Assembly: GCA_035538735.1 (NCBI GenBank)
Contig: DATLJU010000213.1
Location: 1-30,037, forward strand
Source: Anaeromyxobacter_A sp035538735
GTDB taxonomy: Bacteria > Myxococcota > Myxococcia > Myxococcales > Anaeromyxobacteraceae
Length of the DNA stretch: 30,037 bases
Reading direction: 5' to 3'
Each line of letters starts with the position of its first letter. Within the stretch, counting starts at the first letter, position 1. The notes under the pieces were generated by a model, which saw nothing but the letters and a program-made list of their open reading frames with translations, ran no database searches and had not been told where the DNA came from. This document shows positions 22,510 to 29,914 of this stretch, one piece after another. The position numbers were made by a program, and so were the translations under genes.

Positions 22510-23028
22510 CTAGATGAGCCCGCGAGAACGGCGGAGCAGGTCGACGGTCTTGTTGTACTCGACCTCCCAGGCGCTCGTGCCCTCCTGCAGGTGCTTCAGG
22601 CGGGCGCGCGCCTCCCGGTCGATCTCCTCGTCGACGTCGAGGTGCTTCTTGAAGATCCCGAAGATCTTCTTACGGAGCGAGGTGTCCTCGGCGTAGACCT
22701 CCTCCACGTTCCGCGAGATGAGGAGGAACTCGATCATCTGGCCGATGACGTACTCGATCCCCTCGTCCCCCATCTTGAAGCCGCGGACGTCGGCCATCTC
22801 GCGCTTCACCTGGTTGAACCTGGAGTGGTCGTACCCGCGCCGCTCCAACGCCTCGCGGGTGGCGCCGTTCACGCGCTCCTCGGCGGCCAGGTACTCCTTC
22901 ATGATCGCCGCCATGTCCATCTCGGCGTCCGAGATGCGCAGGGTCTCGATCTCGACGTCGCTGTCCTGCATCAGCGTCTGGATGACCTCGCGTGCGATGG
23001 TCGGGATCACCTTGGGGTAGAGGCGCAT
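22510..23028 (-). CDS. DUF507 family protein
   Basis: A 172-residue, highly charged helical protein of the DUF507 family. The hallmark start MRLYPKVIPTIAREVIQTLM is intact. It looks like two related halves: DSDVEIETLRISDAEMDMAAIMKEYL in the first and NVEEVYAEDTSLRKKIFGIF with HLDVDEEIDREARARLKHL in the second, so it is about twice the length of the shortest family members. The function is unknown. The ATG at 23028 fits the family start and has a GAGGAAAACCGGAA leader. A promoter candidate lies about 95 bases upstream. No partner gene is adjacent. Confidence 0.88.
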   Translation of the reverse strand: MRLYPKVIPTIAREVIQTLMQDSDVEIETLRISDAEMDMAAIMKEYLAAEERVNGATREALERRGYDHSRFNQVKREMADVRGFKMGDEGIEYVIGQMIEFLLISRNVEEVYAEDTSLRKKIFGIFKKHLDVDEEIDREARARLKHLQEGTSAWEVEYNKTVDLLRRSRGLI

Positions 23029-23120
23029 TTCCGGTTTTCCTCGGCCACGTGAGCGGGCCTTCGGCAGCGGCGGGCGCGACCAGCTCGACGCGCGTAGTTC
23101 CGCGATTCAAAAGGTAAAAT

Positions 23121-23150
23121 CGTATAAACCCCGCCCGCTAGGGGTGGCAA
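23121..23150 (-). promoter_or_regulatory. Promoter for the DUF507 gene
   Basis: On the minus strand TTGCCA (23150-23145, 5/6 to TTGACA), an 18-base spacer and TATACG (23126-23121, 4/6 to TATAAT) lie in a locally AT-rich patch upstream of the DUF507 start at 23028. Confidence 0.5.
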
Positions 23151-23312
23151 GGGAAAAAGGCCCCGGCGGCTCGAAAAAGCGCGTTTTGCCGGGGCGGGTT
23201 GACGCTCCGTGTCGCCCACTCGGGTGGGCTCCCGCGCTCGGATGAGCCGCGACCCGCCTCGCCGTTTCCGGTCGCGCATGCCCGTCGGAATCTGCACAGC
23301 GGCGCGAAAGGT

Positions 23313-23340
23313 GAGCGGCTGCCCTTTCGGGCAGCCGCTC
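23313..23340 (-). terminator. Terminator of the fructose-bisphosphate aldolase gene
   Basis: A perfect 12-bp stem GAGCGGCTGCCC/GGGCAGCCGCTC with a four-base loop lies 36 bases downstream of the aldolase stop. On the minus strand it is followed by ACCTTTCG, a short T-run. This is the longest uninterrupted stem found in a spacer here. Confidence 0.7.
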
Positions 23341-23376
23341 AAATGGAACGGGTCCGGCCCGGCGGCCGGCGGCGGG

Positions 23377-24303
23377 CTACTTGTAGATCGCCATCACGTC
23401 GGCGAGCAGCTTGAGCGCCTCCGCCTTCGGTCGCTGGAAGGCGTTGCGGCCCATGATCGAGCCGAAGCCGCCGCCGTCCTTGATGCCCTGGACCTCCTTC
23501 AGGATCTCCTCGGTGGCCTTCGCCTCGCCGCCGGAGAAGATGACGATTCGGCGCCCGTTGAACGCCGACTGCACCACGTGCCGCACGCGGTCGGCGAGCG
23601 TCTTGATGGGGATGTTGTACTTCTCGTAGACCTTCTTCGCCTCGGGGTGCTCGACCATCTCCTTGGGCGGCTTCACCTTGATGACGTGGGCGCCGAGCTG
23701 CGCCGCGATCTGGGCCGCGTAGGCGCTGATGTCGACCGCGGTCTCGCCCTCCTTCGACACGCCGGTGCCACGCGGGTAGCTCCACACGACCACGGCGAGG
23801 CCGTGCTCCTTCGCCTCGAGCGTGATCTCGCGGAGCTCCTCGAACTGCAGGTTCCGAGCGTCCGAGGCCGGGTAGATCGTGTAGCCGACCGCGACGCAGC
23901 CGAGCCGTTCCGCGTCCTTCACCGAGGCGGTCACCGCCGAGATCGGCGCGCCCCCCAGCTTCGAGAGCGAGTCGGAGTTGTTCAGCTTGAGGATGAGCGG
24001 CACCTGCCCGGCGAACTCGGCCGCGCCCGCCTCCAGGAACCCCAGCGGCGCCGCGTAGGCGTTGCACCCGGCCTCGATCGCGAGCTGGAAGTGGTAGCGC
24101 GGGTCGTAGCCGTCCGGGTTCGGCGCGAAGGAGCGGGCCGGGCCGTGCTCGAACCCCTGGTCGACGGGCAGGATGACGAGCTTGCCGGTGCCGGCGAGCC
24201 TCCCATGCATGAGGAGGCGGGAGAGGTTCGTGAGCGTGCCGGGGTTCTCGGAGGCGTACCAGGAGAGGATCTGCTTCACGCGCTCCGTCATCTTGGGTTC
24301 CAT
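23377..24303 (-). CDS. fbaB: Class I fructose-bisphosphate aldolase (FbaB/DhnA type)
   Basis: A 308-residue Schiff-base aldolase of the DhnA/FbaB family, cleaving or forming fructose-1,6-bisphosphate in glycolysis and gluconeogenesis. Similarity to E. coli FbaB is visible in GRLAGTGKLVILPVDQGFEHGP (two blocks, about residues 30-50), AIEAGCNAYAAPLGFLE, VAVGYTIYPAS, VVVWSYPRG and the barrel strand GAHVIKVKPP with the candidate Schiff-base lysine Lys209 (or Lys211). The phosphate loop IFSGGEAKATEE and a GSIMGRNAFQRP ending follow. The ATG at 24303 has GGAG seven bases upstream; longer in-frame extensions lack one. It is monocistronic, with its own promoter and terminator. Confidence 0.93.
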   Translation of the reverse strand: MEPKMTERVKQILSWYASENPGTLTNLSRLLMHGRLAGTGKLVILPVDQGFEHGPARSFAPNPDGYDPRYHFQLAIEAGCNAYAAPLGFLEAGAAEFAGQVPLILKLNNSDSLSKLGGAPISAVTASVKDAERLGCVAVGYTIYPASDARNLQFEELREITLEAKEHGLAVVVWSYPRGTGVSKEGETAVDISAYAAQIAAQLGAHVIKVKPPKEMVEHPEAKKVYEKYNIPIKTLADRVRHVVQSAFNGRRIVIFSGGEAKATEEILKEVQGIKDGGGFGSIMGRNAFQRPKAEALKLLADVMAIYK

Positions 24304-24368
24304 GGGCAAGCTCCGGGAAGGGTGGAAAACGGCGGTCGAGTCGCGCCGAACCGGCTCGACGCGCGGAA

Positions 24369-24396
24369 TGTATATCCTCTCCGAGAATGCTCTCAA
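24369..24396 (-). promoter_or_regulatory. Promoter for the aldolase gene
   Basis: On the minus strand TTGAGA (24396-24391, 5/6 to TTGACA), a 16-base spacer and TATACA (24374-24369, 4/6 to TATAAT) lie about 66 bases upstream of the aldolase ATG. The region also has to drive the divergent DUF2795 gene; TATATC at 24371-24376 is a possible plus-strand -10 within the same bases. Confidence 0.5.
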
Positions 24397-24407
24397 GGGA
24401 GGTTTTC

Positions 24408-24707
24408 ATGGCGCGTGGAACGGGCGAACCCCTGGAGAGGAGCCCCTCGGCCGTGCTCGGGCAGGTGGAGTACCCCATCAGCCGCGACGAGCTCGCGACG
24501 GCCGCCGCCGAGGCGGGGTTCGTGCGCGACGCGATCAACTTCCTGAAGTCGCTCCCGGACCGCGTCTACCAGAGCCCAGCCGACGTCCTGCGCGAGTTCG
24601 GCGAGGCGGAGGCGCGCTTCGGCATGGGCACGCGTGACGTGCGCCACCGCGGTGACCTGGGGCGCGACGCCGTCGAGACGGGGGCCAATCCTACCCGTCA
24701 CCCGTGA
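24408..24707 (+). CDS. DUF2795 family protein
   Basis: A 99-residue protein with a DUF2795-like helical domain at about residues 20-66: YPISRDELATAAAEAGFVRD, then INFLKSLPDRVYQSPADVLREFGE. The pattern L--A---G----V---L--LP---Y-SP-DV is the family signature; function is unknown and some members sit near stress genes. The ATG at 24408 is firmly set by the strong AGGGAGG Shine-Dalgarno five bases upstream, rather than the upstream in-frame ATG at 24387. The last residues (ETGANPTRHP) look disordered. The 3' end overlaps the 3' end of the convergent addA gene by ten bases. Confidence 0.85.
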   Translation: MARGTGEPLERSPSAVLGQVEYPISRDELATAAAEAGFVRDAINFLKSLPDRVYQSPADVLREFGEAEARFGMGTRDVRHRGDLGRDAVETGANPTRHP

Positions 24708-27700
24708 TCCGGGAAGCAGCGCGCGAAGTAACCGCAGCCTTCCGCCCGGCACCGTGATGCGTCGCGGCCGAGCGCCGCCGGGGCAGTCGCGAAGCCGTCG
24801 CCGGCGTGGACGGCCTGCGCCAGCCGCGGCGCGTCGCGCGCGAAGCGCCGCAGCTCGGCGTCGGACGGCGTGAGGTCGACCTCGGCGCAGCCGCCGCGCA
24901 GGAACTGGAGCGTCGCGCTGACGCGCTGACCCGGGAACGCGCGCGCCGCCGCGAGCGCGTACGCGACGAGCTGCAGCCGGTACCGGTCCGCCGCGCCCGG
25001 CCGCGCCAGCGCGTACTTGAAGTCGATGACGGTGAGGCCCCCGCGCTCCTCCAGGAGCGCGTCGATGGCTCCGGTGAGATAGCAGGCGGGCACGCCGTCG
25101 CCCTGCAGGCGCAACAGGAACGGCACCTCGCGCCGCAGCCGGCCCGCCGCCGCTGCGCGGGCGAGGCGGCGCGCGGCCGGACCGTCGAGGAAACGGGAGA
25201 CGTCGGCGGCGATGCGGCGGACACCGGGCGACCGTGGATCGTAGCCGCGGCGCGACGCGGCGCCGGCGAGCTGGACGCGGCGCTCCAGCGGCGGCGCCGC
25301 CAGATCCACCTCCGAGAGCATGGCGTGCGCGAGCGTCCCGCGGGCGGTGGCGCGATCCGGATCGTCCTGCGTGGGCCCGCCAGGACCACCGGGTTCGGGG
25401 AGCCCGAGCCTCCTCGAGAAGTGGACCCTCCGCGGGCAACGCGCGTGCTCGGCAAGCGCGGTCACGGCGACGCGGACCGCGGGGAGCGGCGCGGGGGTGG
25501 CGAGACGTGGAGAGGAGATGGGAGCCGGCGTAGCCGCGGTACTGCCCCCTTTCCCCTCCCTCTCCCCCGGTTGGGGAAAGGGTCGATCACCCAAGGTGAC
25601 GGCGCGTTCCGTCTCCCTCTCCCCGCCGCCAGGCGGGGAGAGGGCCGGGGAGAGGGGCTCGCGCGCGGTCGGAGTCGCAGTCGGAGTCGCAGTCGTGGTC
25701 GCGGTCCCCACCCTGAACGTCCCCGCCTCCGCGACCGGAATCCTCACCGCAAGCTCCGGCCTCGCAGCGAGCCCCGCCTCGATCAGCGCGCGCCAAGTGG
25801 CGCCCCCCCTCCCCGCCTCGCCGCAGAGGACCAGCCGGTCGCGCGCGCGGGTGAGCGCCACGTACAGCAGCCGGCGCGATTCGGCGGCGGCGGCGCGACG
25901 CCCCTCCTCGCGCGCGGCCTCCAGCGCCGCGGTCCGGTGATGCCGGTCGGCGTCCGGATCGGCGAACGTCGCCGCCAACGTGCCCGACGGGTGGCGGGCC
26001 GCGCGGCGGGCGTCACGCGGCGGCGTGGCGCCCAGGTCGGGCACGAACACGACCGGCCACTCGAGCCCCTTCGCCTGGTGCACCGACAGCAGCGCCACCG
26101 CGTCCGGAGCCTCGACCGCGGCCTCCGGCTCGCGCGGCGGACGGGCCGCCATGGCGCGGAGGTGGGAGGCGAACGCGCCCGCGCCACCACCGCGCTCGGC
26201 GAACCGGCGTGCGAGGGTGAGCGTCTTCAGGAGGTTGGCGCGCCGCCGCTCGCCCTGCGGCGCCGCCAGGTGCGCCGCCTCCAGGTCGAGCAGCTCGAAC
26301 GCGCGCCGCAGCAGCTCGTCCACCGGGAGGCGATCGACGAGCGCGCGCAGCTCGCGCCAGGCGCGCAGGAACGCGCGCAGTCGGTCGGTCTCACCGTCAG
26401 CCGCGGCAGGATGGACCCGGAGCAGCGCCTCGACCGCCGCCTCGGGCTCGACCCGCGCCAGGCTGGCGAGCCCGAGCCGCGAGATCGCGAACAGCGCGCC
26501 ATCGGACACGGCGCACATCGGAGAGCGCAGCAGCGCGGCCCATGCCAGCGCGTCGTCCGGCGCCGCGAGCGACGCGACCAGCTCGCCCACGTCGCGCACC
26601 TCGGCCGCCTGGTAGAAGCCACCTCCGCGGCCGAGGCGGAACGGCACGCCCGCGTCGCGCAGCGCCCGGGCGTAGGTCTCCACCTCGGTGAGCCGCCGGA
26701 ACAGGATCGCCACGTCGCCGTGGCGCGGCGTCCGGGCGCGCTCGGCGCCGCCTGCGACGCGCTCGCGGACCTCGACGCCGGCGATCCCGGAGACGATGGC
26801 GTGGACGCGGTCCGCGATCGCCTGCGCCTCGCGGACGCGCCGCTCCGCGCTCGGTCCACTTTCCCCGTCCTCCAGCAGCTCGCACGCCGGCGTCTGCCCT
26901 GGCGGCCGCGTGGCGACGAGCCGGTCCTCCGGAGTGAACGCCAGCTCGTAGGGGCGCGGGTCCGAAGCCCCCGGCTGCATGCAGCGCGCGAACACCTCGT
27001 TCACGAGGTCGAGCACGCCGGGGCCGGAGCGGTGGTTCACCGCCAGGCGCAGCGCGCGTCCGGGCGGCGACGAGGCGAGCCGCTCGAGCACGCCGCGGAA
27101 GACGGCGACGTCGGCGCCGCGGAACCGGTAGATGGACTGCTTCAGGTCGCCGACCGCCACCAGCACCGGCCCTGGCCCGGCGGCCGGGTCCTCCCCGGCG
27201 AGGAGCTGGAAGAGCTCCTCCTGGAGCGCGTTGACGTCCTGGTACTCGTCGACGAGCAGGGCGCGGATGCGGCGGCGCAGCTCGGCCCGGAGCGCCGGAT
27301 CGCGCCGGAGGAGGTCGCGCGCGCCGGCGAGGAGGTCGTCGAAGTCGAGCGCGCCGGCGGTCCGCTTGCGCGCCGAGTAGCGCGCCTCGGTCTCCGTGAC
27401 CAGCGCCGCCAGCTCGCGCTTCTGCGGGTCGGCCAGGACATCCGCCGCGAGCGGTCCGAAGGCCTCGCACGCGTCCACGAGCGCCGCCTTCCGGGCCCGG
27501 GCCTCGGGCCCGTCGCTCGAGCCCACGCGCCAGCCGCGCACCGCCTCCGCGAGCGCCTCGAACCGCGCCAGCGCGGAGGGGCGCAGCGGCCCGCTCCGCT
27601 CCTCGCCCAGCGCGTCCACGGCTTCCCGGAGGGCCGCGAGGGCGCGGGCGCCGGTGGCCGTCCTCACCTCCGCCCGCGCCGCCAGCAGCGCCTCCGCCGC

Positions 27701-28348
27701 CGCCAGCGCGGCGGCGCGCGCCGCCAGGGCCGCGCCCTCGTCGCTCGGCGCAGCCACCACCGGGCTCTCCTCGCCCAGCGTGGCGCGCTCGCGCGCGACC
27801 TCGGCCACGAGGTCGACGAGACCGTCGCGCCGGCCGCCAGCGCCGTGCGCCGCCGCGAGGCGCCGCGCCTCGGGTCGCCCGGCGTCGAGCGCCACGAGCA
27901 GCGCGCCGCGCGCCGCGTCGCGGCGCCACAGCTGCGCGGTCTCCTCGTCCACCACCTGGAGGTCGGGGTCGACGCCCGCCTCGAGGGCGTGCTCGCGCAG
28001 GAGCCGCCCGGCGAAGGCATGGATGGTCCCGACCGCCATCCGCTCGATCGCGGCGAGGCGGGACCTCCACAGGCGCGCCTCCTCGGATCCGGCGGCGGCC
28101 ACCGCGCGCGCCGCCATCGCCTCGCGCAGCCGCTCCTCCAGCTCGCCGGCCGCCTTCTCGGTGAACGTGATGGCGACGAGCTCCCCCGGCTCGCAGGGCT
28201 CCCCGGTCGCCTCGCCCGACATGAGCCGCAGGCAGAGCTCGACGAGGCAGGTCGTCTTGCCCGAGCCGGCGCCCGCCGACACCGCGGTCGGGCCGGTGAG
28301 CTGGAACAGGGCGCGGGCCGCCTCGCCCCAGACGATGGGGCCGCTCAC
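24698..28348 (-). CDS. addA: AddA-like UvrD-family helicase-nuclease
   Basis: A 1216-residue helicase-nuclease subunit for double-strand break end processing ahead of RecA-mediated repair. Helicase motifs appear in order: Walker A SAGAGSGKTT (Lys31), VAITFTEKAAGELEER, TIHAFAGRLLRE, Walker B LLVDEYQDVN, GDLKQSIYRFRGAD, AVNHRS, SVHQAKGLEWPVVFVPDLG and LLYVALTRARDRLVL. The C-terminal PD-(D/E)xK nuclease has GTLAHAML, GAIDALLEE, VIDFKYA (Asp1109, Lys1111) and QLVAYA. Four cysteines (971, 1200, 1205, 1211) bracket the nuclease like the AddB iron-sulfur staple. Residues about 880-940 are a repeat-derived linker. The GTG start at 28348 overlaps the addB stop (GTGA), with GAGGAGG upstream. Alternative names would be RecB-like or PcrA-like; the partner gene favours AddA. 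Confidence 0.9.
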   Translation of the reverse strand: MSGPIVWGEAARALFQLTGPTAVSAGAGSGKTTCLVELCLRLMSGEATGEPCEPGELVAITFTEKAAGELEERLREAMAARAVAAAGSEEARLWRSRLAAIERMAVGTIHAFAGRLLREHALEAGVDPDLQVVDEETAQLWRRDAARGALLVALDAGRPEARRLAAAHGAGGRRDGLVDLVAEVARERATLGEESPVVAAPSDEGAALAARAAALAAAEALLAARAEVRTATGARALAALREAVDALGEERSGPLRPSALARFEALAEAVRGWRVGSSDGPEARARKAALVDACEAFGPLAADVLADPQKRELAALVTETEARYSARKRTAGALDFDDLLAGARDLLRRDPALRAELRRRIRALLVDEYQDVNALQEELFQLLAGEDPAAGPGPVLVAVGDLKQSIYRFRGADVAVFRGVLERLASSPPGRALRLAVNHRSGPGVLDLVNEVFARCMQPGASDPRPYELAFTPEDRLVATRPPGQTPACELLEDGESGPSAERRVREAQAIADRVHAIVSGIAGVEVRERVAGGAERARTPRHGDVAILFRRLTEVETYARALRDAGVPFRLGRGGGFYQAAEVRDVGELVASLAAPDDALAWAALLRSPMCAVSDGALFAISRLGLASLARVEPEAAVEALLRVHPAAADGETDRLRAFLRAWRELRALVDRLPVDELLRRAFELLDLEAAHLAAPQGERRRANLLKTLTLARRFAERGGGAGAFASHLRAMAARPPREPEAAVEAPDAVALLSVHQAKGLEWPVVFVPDLGATPPRDARRAARHPSGTLAATFADPDADRHHRTAALEAAREEGRRAAAAESRRLLYVALTRARDRLVLCGEAGRGGATWRALIEAGLAARPELAVRIPVAEAGTFRVGTATTTATPTATPTAREPLSPALSPPGGGERETERAVTLGDRPFPQPGEREGKGGSTAATPAPISSPRLATPAPLPAVRVAVTALAEHARCPRRVHFSRRLGLPEPGGPGGPTQDDPDRATARGTLAHAMLSEVDLAAPPLERRVQLAGAASRRGYDPRSPGVRRIAADVSRFLDGPAARRLARAAAAGRLRREVPFLLRLQGDGVPACYLTGAIDALLEERGGLTVIDFKYALARPGAADRYRLQLVAYALAAARAFPGQRVSATLQFLRGGCAEVDLTPSDAELRRFARDAPRLAQAVHAGDGFATAPAALGRDASRCRAEGCGYFARCFPDHG
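25547..25644. repeat. Palindromic intergenic-type repeat embedded in the addA coding sequence
   Basis: Two perfect stems lie side by side: CCCTTTCCCC/GGGGAAAGGG (25547-25556 and 25573-25582), and CCCTCTCCCCGCC/GGCGGGGAGAGGG (25615-25627 and 25632-25644, four-base loop). Translated on the minus strand they give LSPALSPPGGGERE and FPQPGEREGKGG, peptides I recognise as chance translations of a dispersed GC-rich hairpin repeat found between genes in many proteobacteria and myxobacteria. Here the element keeps the addA frame open and falls between the helicase and nuclease domains. Confidence 0.7.
25668..25706. repeat. Hexanucleotide tandem repeat in addA
   Basis: Six and a half copies of a GTCGNN hexamer: GTCGGA and GTCGCA alternate twice, followed by GTCGTG and GTCGCG. 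On the minus strand it encodes a Thr/Ala/Pro run at about addA residues 882-894. Because the unit is six bases, copy-number changes would lengthen or shorten the linker without shifting the frame. Confidence 0.8.
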
Positions 28349-29914
28349 GGGGCCTCCTCGGCCACCGCTTCGGCCCGGCACACCGCGCCGAACGCGCAGC
28401 CGGAGCATTCGCGGGGAGCGATGGGCAGCTCCCCCCGCCGGATGCTCGCCACCGCGTTCACGACGGCGTCCCCGAACGGCCGTACGCCGAGACCGCGGGC
28501 CGCCTCGCGCGCGGGGGAGTCCGCCGCGAGCAGGGGCTCGTCCGCCGCGGCCGCGAAAGGCGCGAGCCGCTCGGCGGAGCGAAGGAGCAGGTAGGTGGCC
28601 TCGAGGCGCGTGCGCCCCGGAAGCGCGCGCGCGGCGGCGAGCAGGTAGGCGGGGATCTGGAAGTTCGTCGCGCCGAGCGCGTCGGACTCGAGCTTCTTCT
28701 TCCACAGCGGGCTCGCCGAGCTCTTGTAGTCGATCACGACGAGCCGGTCGGGCGACGCGTCCACGCGGTCGAGGCGGCCCTTGAGGCGCACCTCGCCCTC
28801 GGGGCCCGCGAAGGCGAGCGGTGGCACCCCGGAGTCGCCCCCGAACCGGTACTCGAGCAGCACCGGGATGGTGCCGTCGGCGGCCTCCGCCTCGGCGCGG
28901 ACCACGCGCTCGAGCCGCGCCAGGACCGCGGCGCGGCGCCCGGCCCAGAGCGCCGGGTCGCCGGTGCGGCCGTCGCGCTCGAACGAGGAGAAGAGGTCGG
29001 CGGCCACGGCGCGCAGCTCCGGCAGCTCGTCCTCGCCGCCGCGGAGCGGGAGGGCGCGGCGCGCCAGCCGCCCCCGCAGGAAGCGCTCCAGGACGGCGTG
29101 CGCGAGGCTCCCCTCGTCGCGCGGGTCGATGTCGAGCTCGGCGGCGTCCGGCTCCGCGAGCCGAAGCACGAGCGCGGCGAAGAGCTGGAAGGGGCAGCGC
29201 GCGTGCGCCTCGAGCTGCGACGGGGTCCACTCCGCCGGGAGCGCGCGCTCGAGCTCGCGGCACAGCTCGGGCGGGAGCGCACCGGCGTGAGGAGCCGCGC
29301 GGCGGGAGGCGATGGCCTCGTCGCGCGCGCGCTCCACCTCTCCTCGCGCGGCCGCCGACGCCGCGCGCGCGCGCAGCTCACCGCGCGCGGGCAACGCCGC
29401 CAGCGCCTCGTCGCCGAGGCCCTGCCGCGCCAGGCGCGCCGCCGCCCGCAACGCGGCGGGCACCGTCCGGCTCCGCGGCAGCGCGGGCGCTGCCTCCGGG
29501 GCGGCCGGTGGCGCAACCCCGGCGAGGGCCAGGAACTCGAGGGCGAGCGGCGCCAGCGGTCCGCCGCTGCCCTCGGGACCGGGCGCCGCCCAGGTGAGCG
29601 CGACGGCCTCTCGCCCGGCGGCGAGCGCGCAGAACGCCGCGTGCATCCCCTCGGCGCGGCGGAGCGGCCCCGGGGTGAGCGCGCCGCGGCCCATCGCGCG
29701 GTTCACGGCGGCGCGCTCGGCGTCGCGGAGGAAGAGATCCGGCGGAACCGGGGCCGGGAAGGCGCCCCGGCCGCAGCCGACGAGGAGGGCCGCGCGCGCG
29801 GAGAGGCCGGGGGCCTCGGCGAGCGGCCACAGCTCGAGCGCGCCGGCGGCCGGCTCCGGCGGCGGGGCCGAGGACGAGCTCGCCACCGCGGCGCCGAGGA
29901 GCGCCTCCCACTCG
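28345..29914 (-). CDS. addB: AddB-like nuclease subunit, 5' part missing (interrupted)
   Basis: About 520 residues corresponding to the C-terminal half of AddB, the partner of AddA. Visible are the inactive-helicase end (ELWPLAEAPGLSARAALLVG, then GAFPAPVPPDLFLRDAERAAV) and the iron-sulfur nuclease domain. The first cluster Cys is in SQLEAHARCPFQLFAALVLR, the nuclease motifs are GSLAHAVLERFLRG, LKGRLDRVD and VVIDYKSS, and the last three cysteines form C-x2-C-x5-C in ECSGCAFGAVCRAE. AddB proteins are normally about 900-1100 residues. Recognisable AddB sequence stops near 29,914; the frame stays open to the window edge (a GTG at 29988 is the farthest visible start), but those extra codons are antisense to an acyl-CoA synthetase fragment. 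I therefore treat the gene as broken or chimeric at that point. Confidence 0.85.

Larger units (their letters stand above)
23029..23376. other. 348-base intergenic region between fba and DUF507
   Basis: No gene was seen. It is noticeably more AT-rich between 23105 and 23190 than elsewhere. It holds the DUF507 promoter candidate (23121-23150), an 8-bp stem hairpin GCCCCGGC/GCCGGGGC (23160-23167 and 23188-23195) whose loop contains AAAAAGCGCGTTTT, and the fba terminator (23313-23340). The remaining part (about 23200-23310) shows nothing I can name. Confidence 0.6.

Noticed and set aside
25668..25706. Possible CRISPR-like array
   Set aside because: The unit is a six-base tandem repeat without spacers, inside a coding sequence, and no cas genes are present.
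24806..28594. Very long open frame on the plus strand opposite addA and the end of addB
   Set aside because: It is an antisense shadow typical of very GC-rich DNA: Arg/Ala/Pro-rich, without any recognisable domain, while the opposite strand encodes clear helicase and nuclease motifs.
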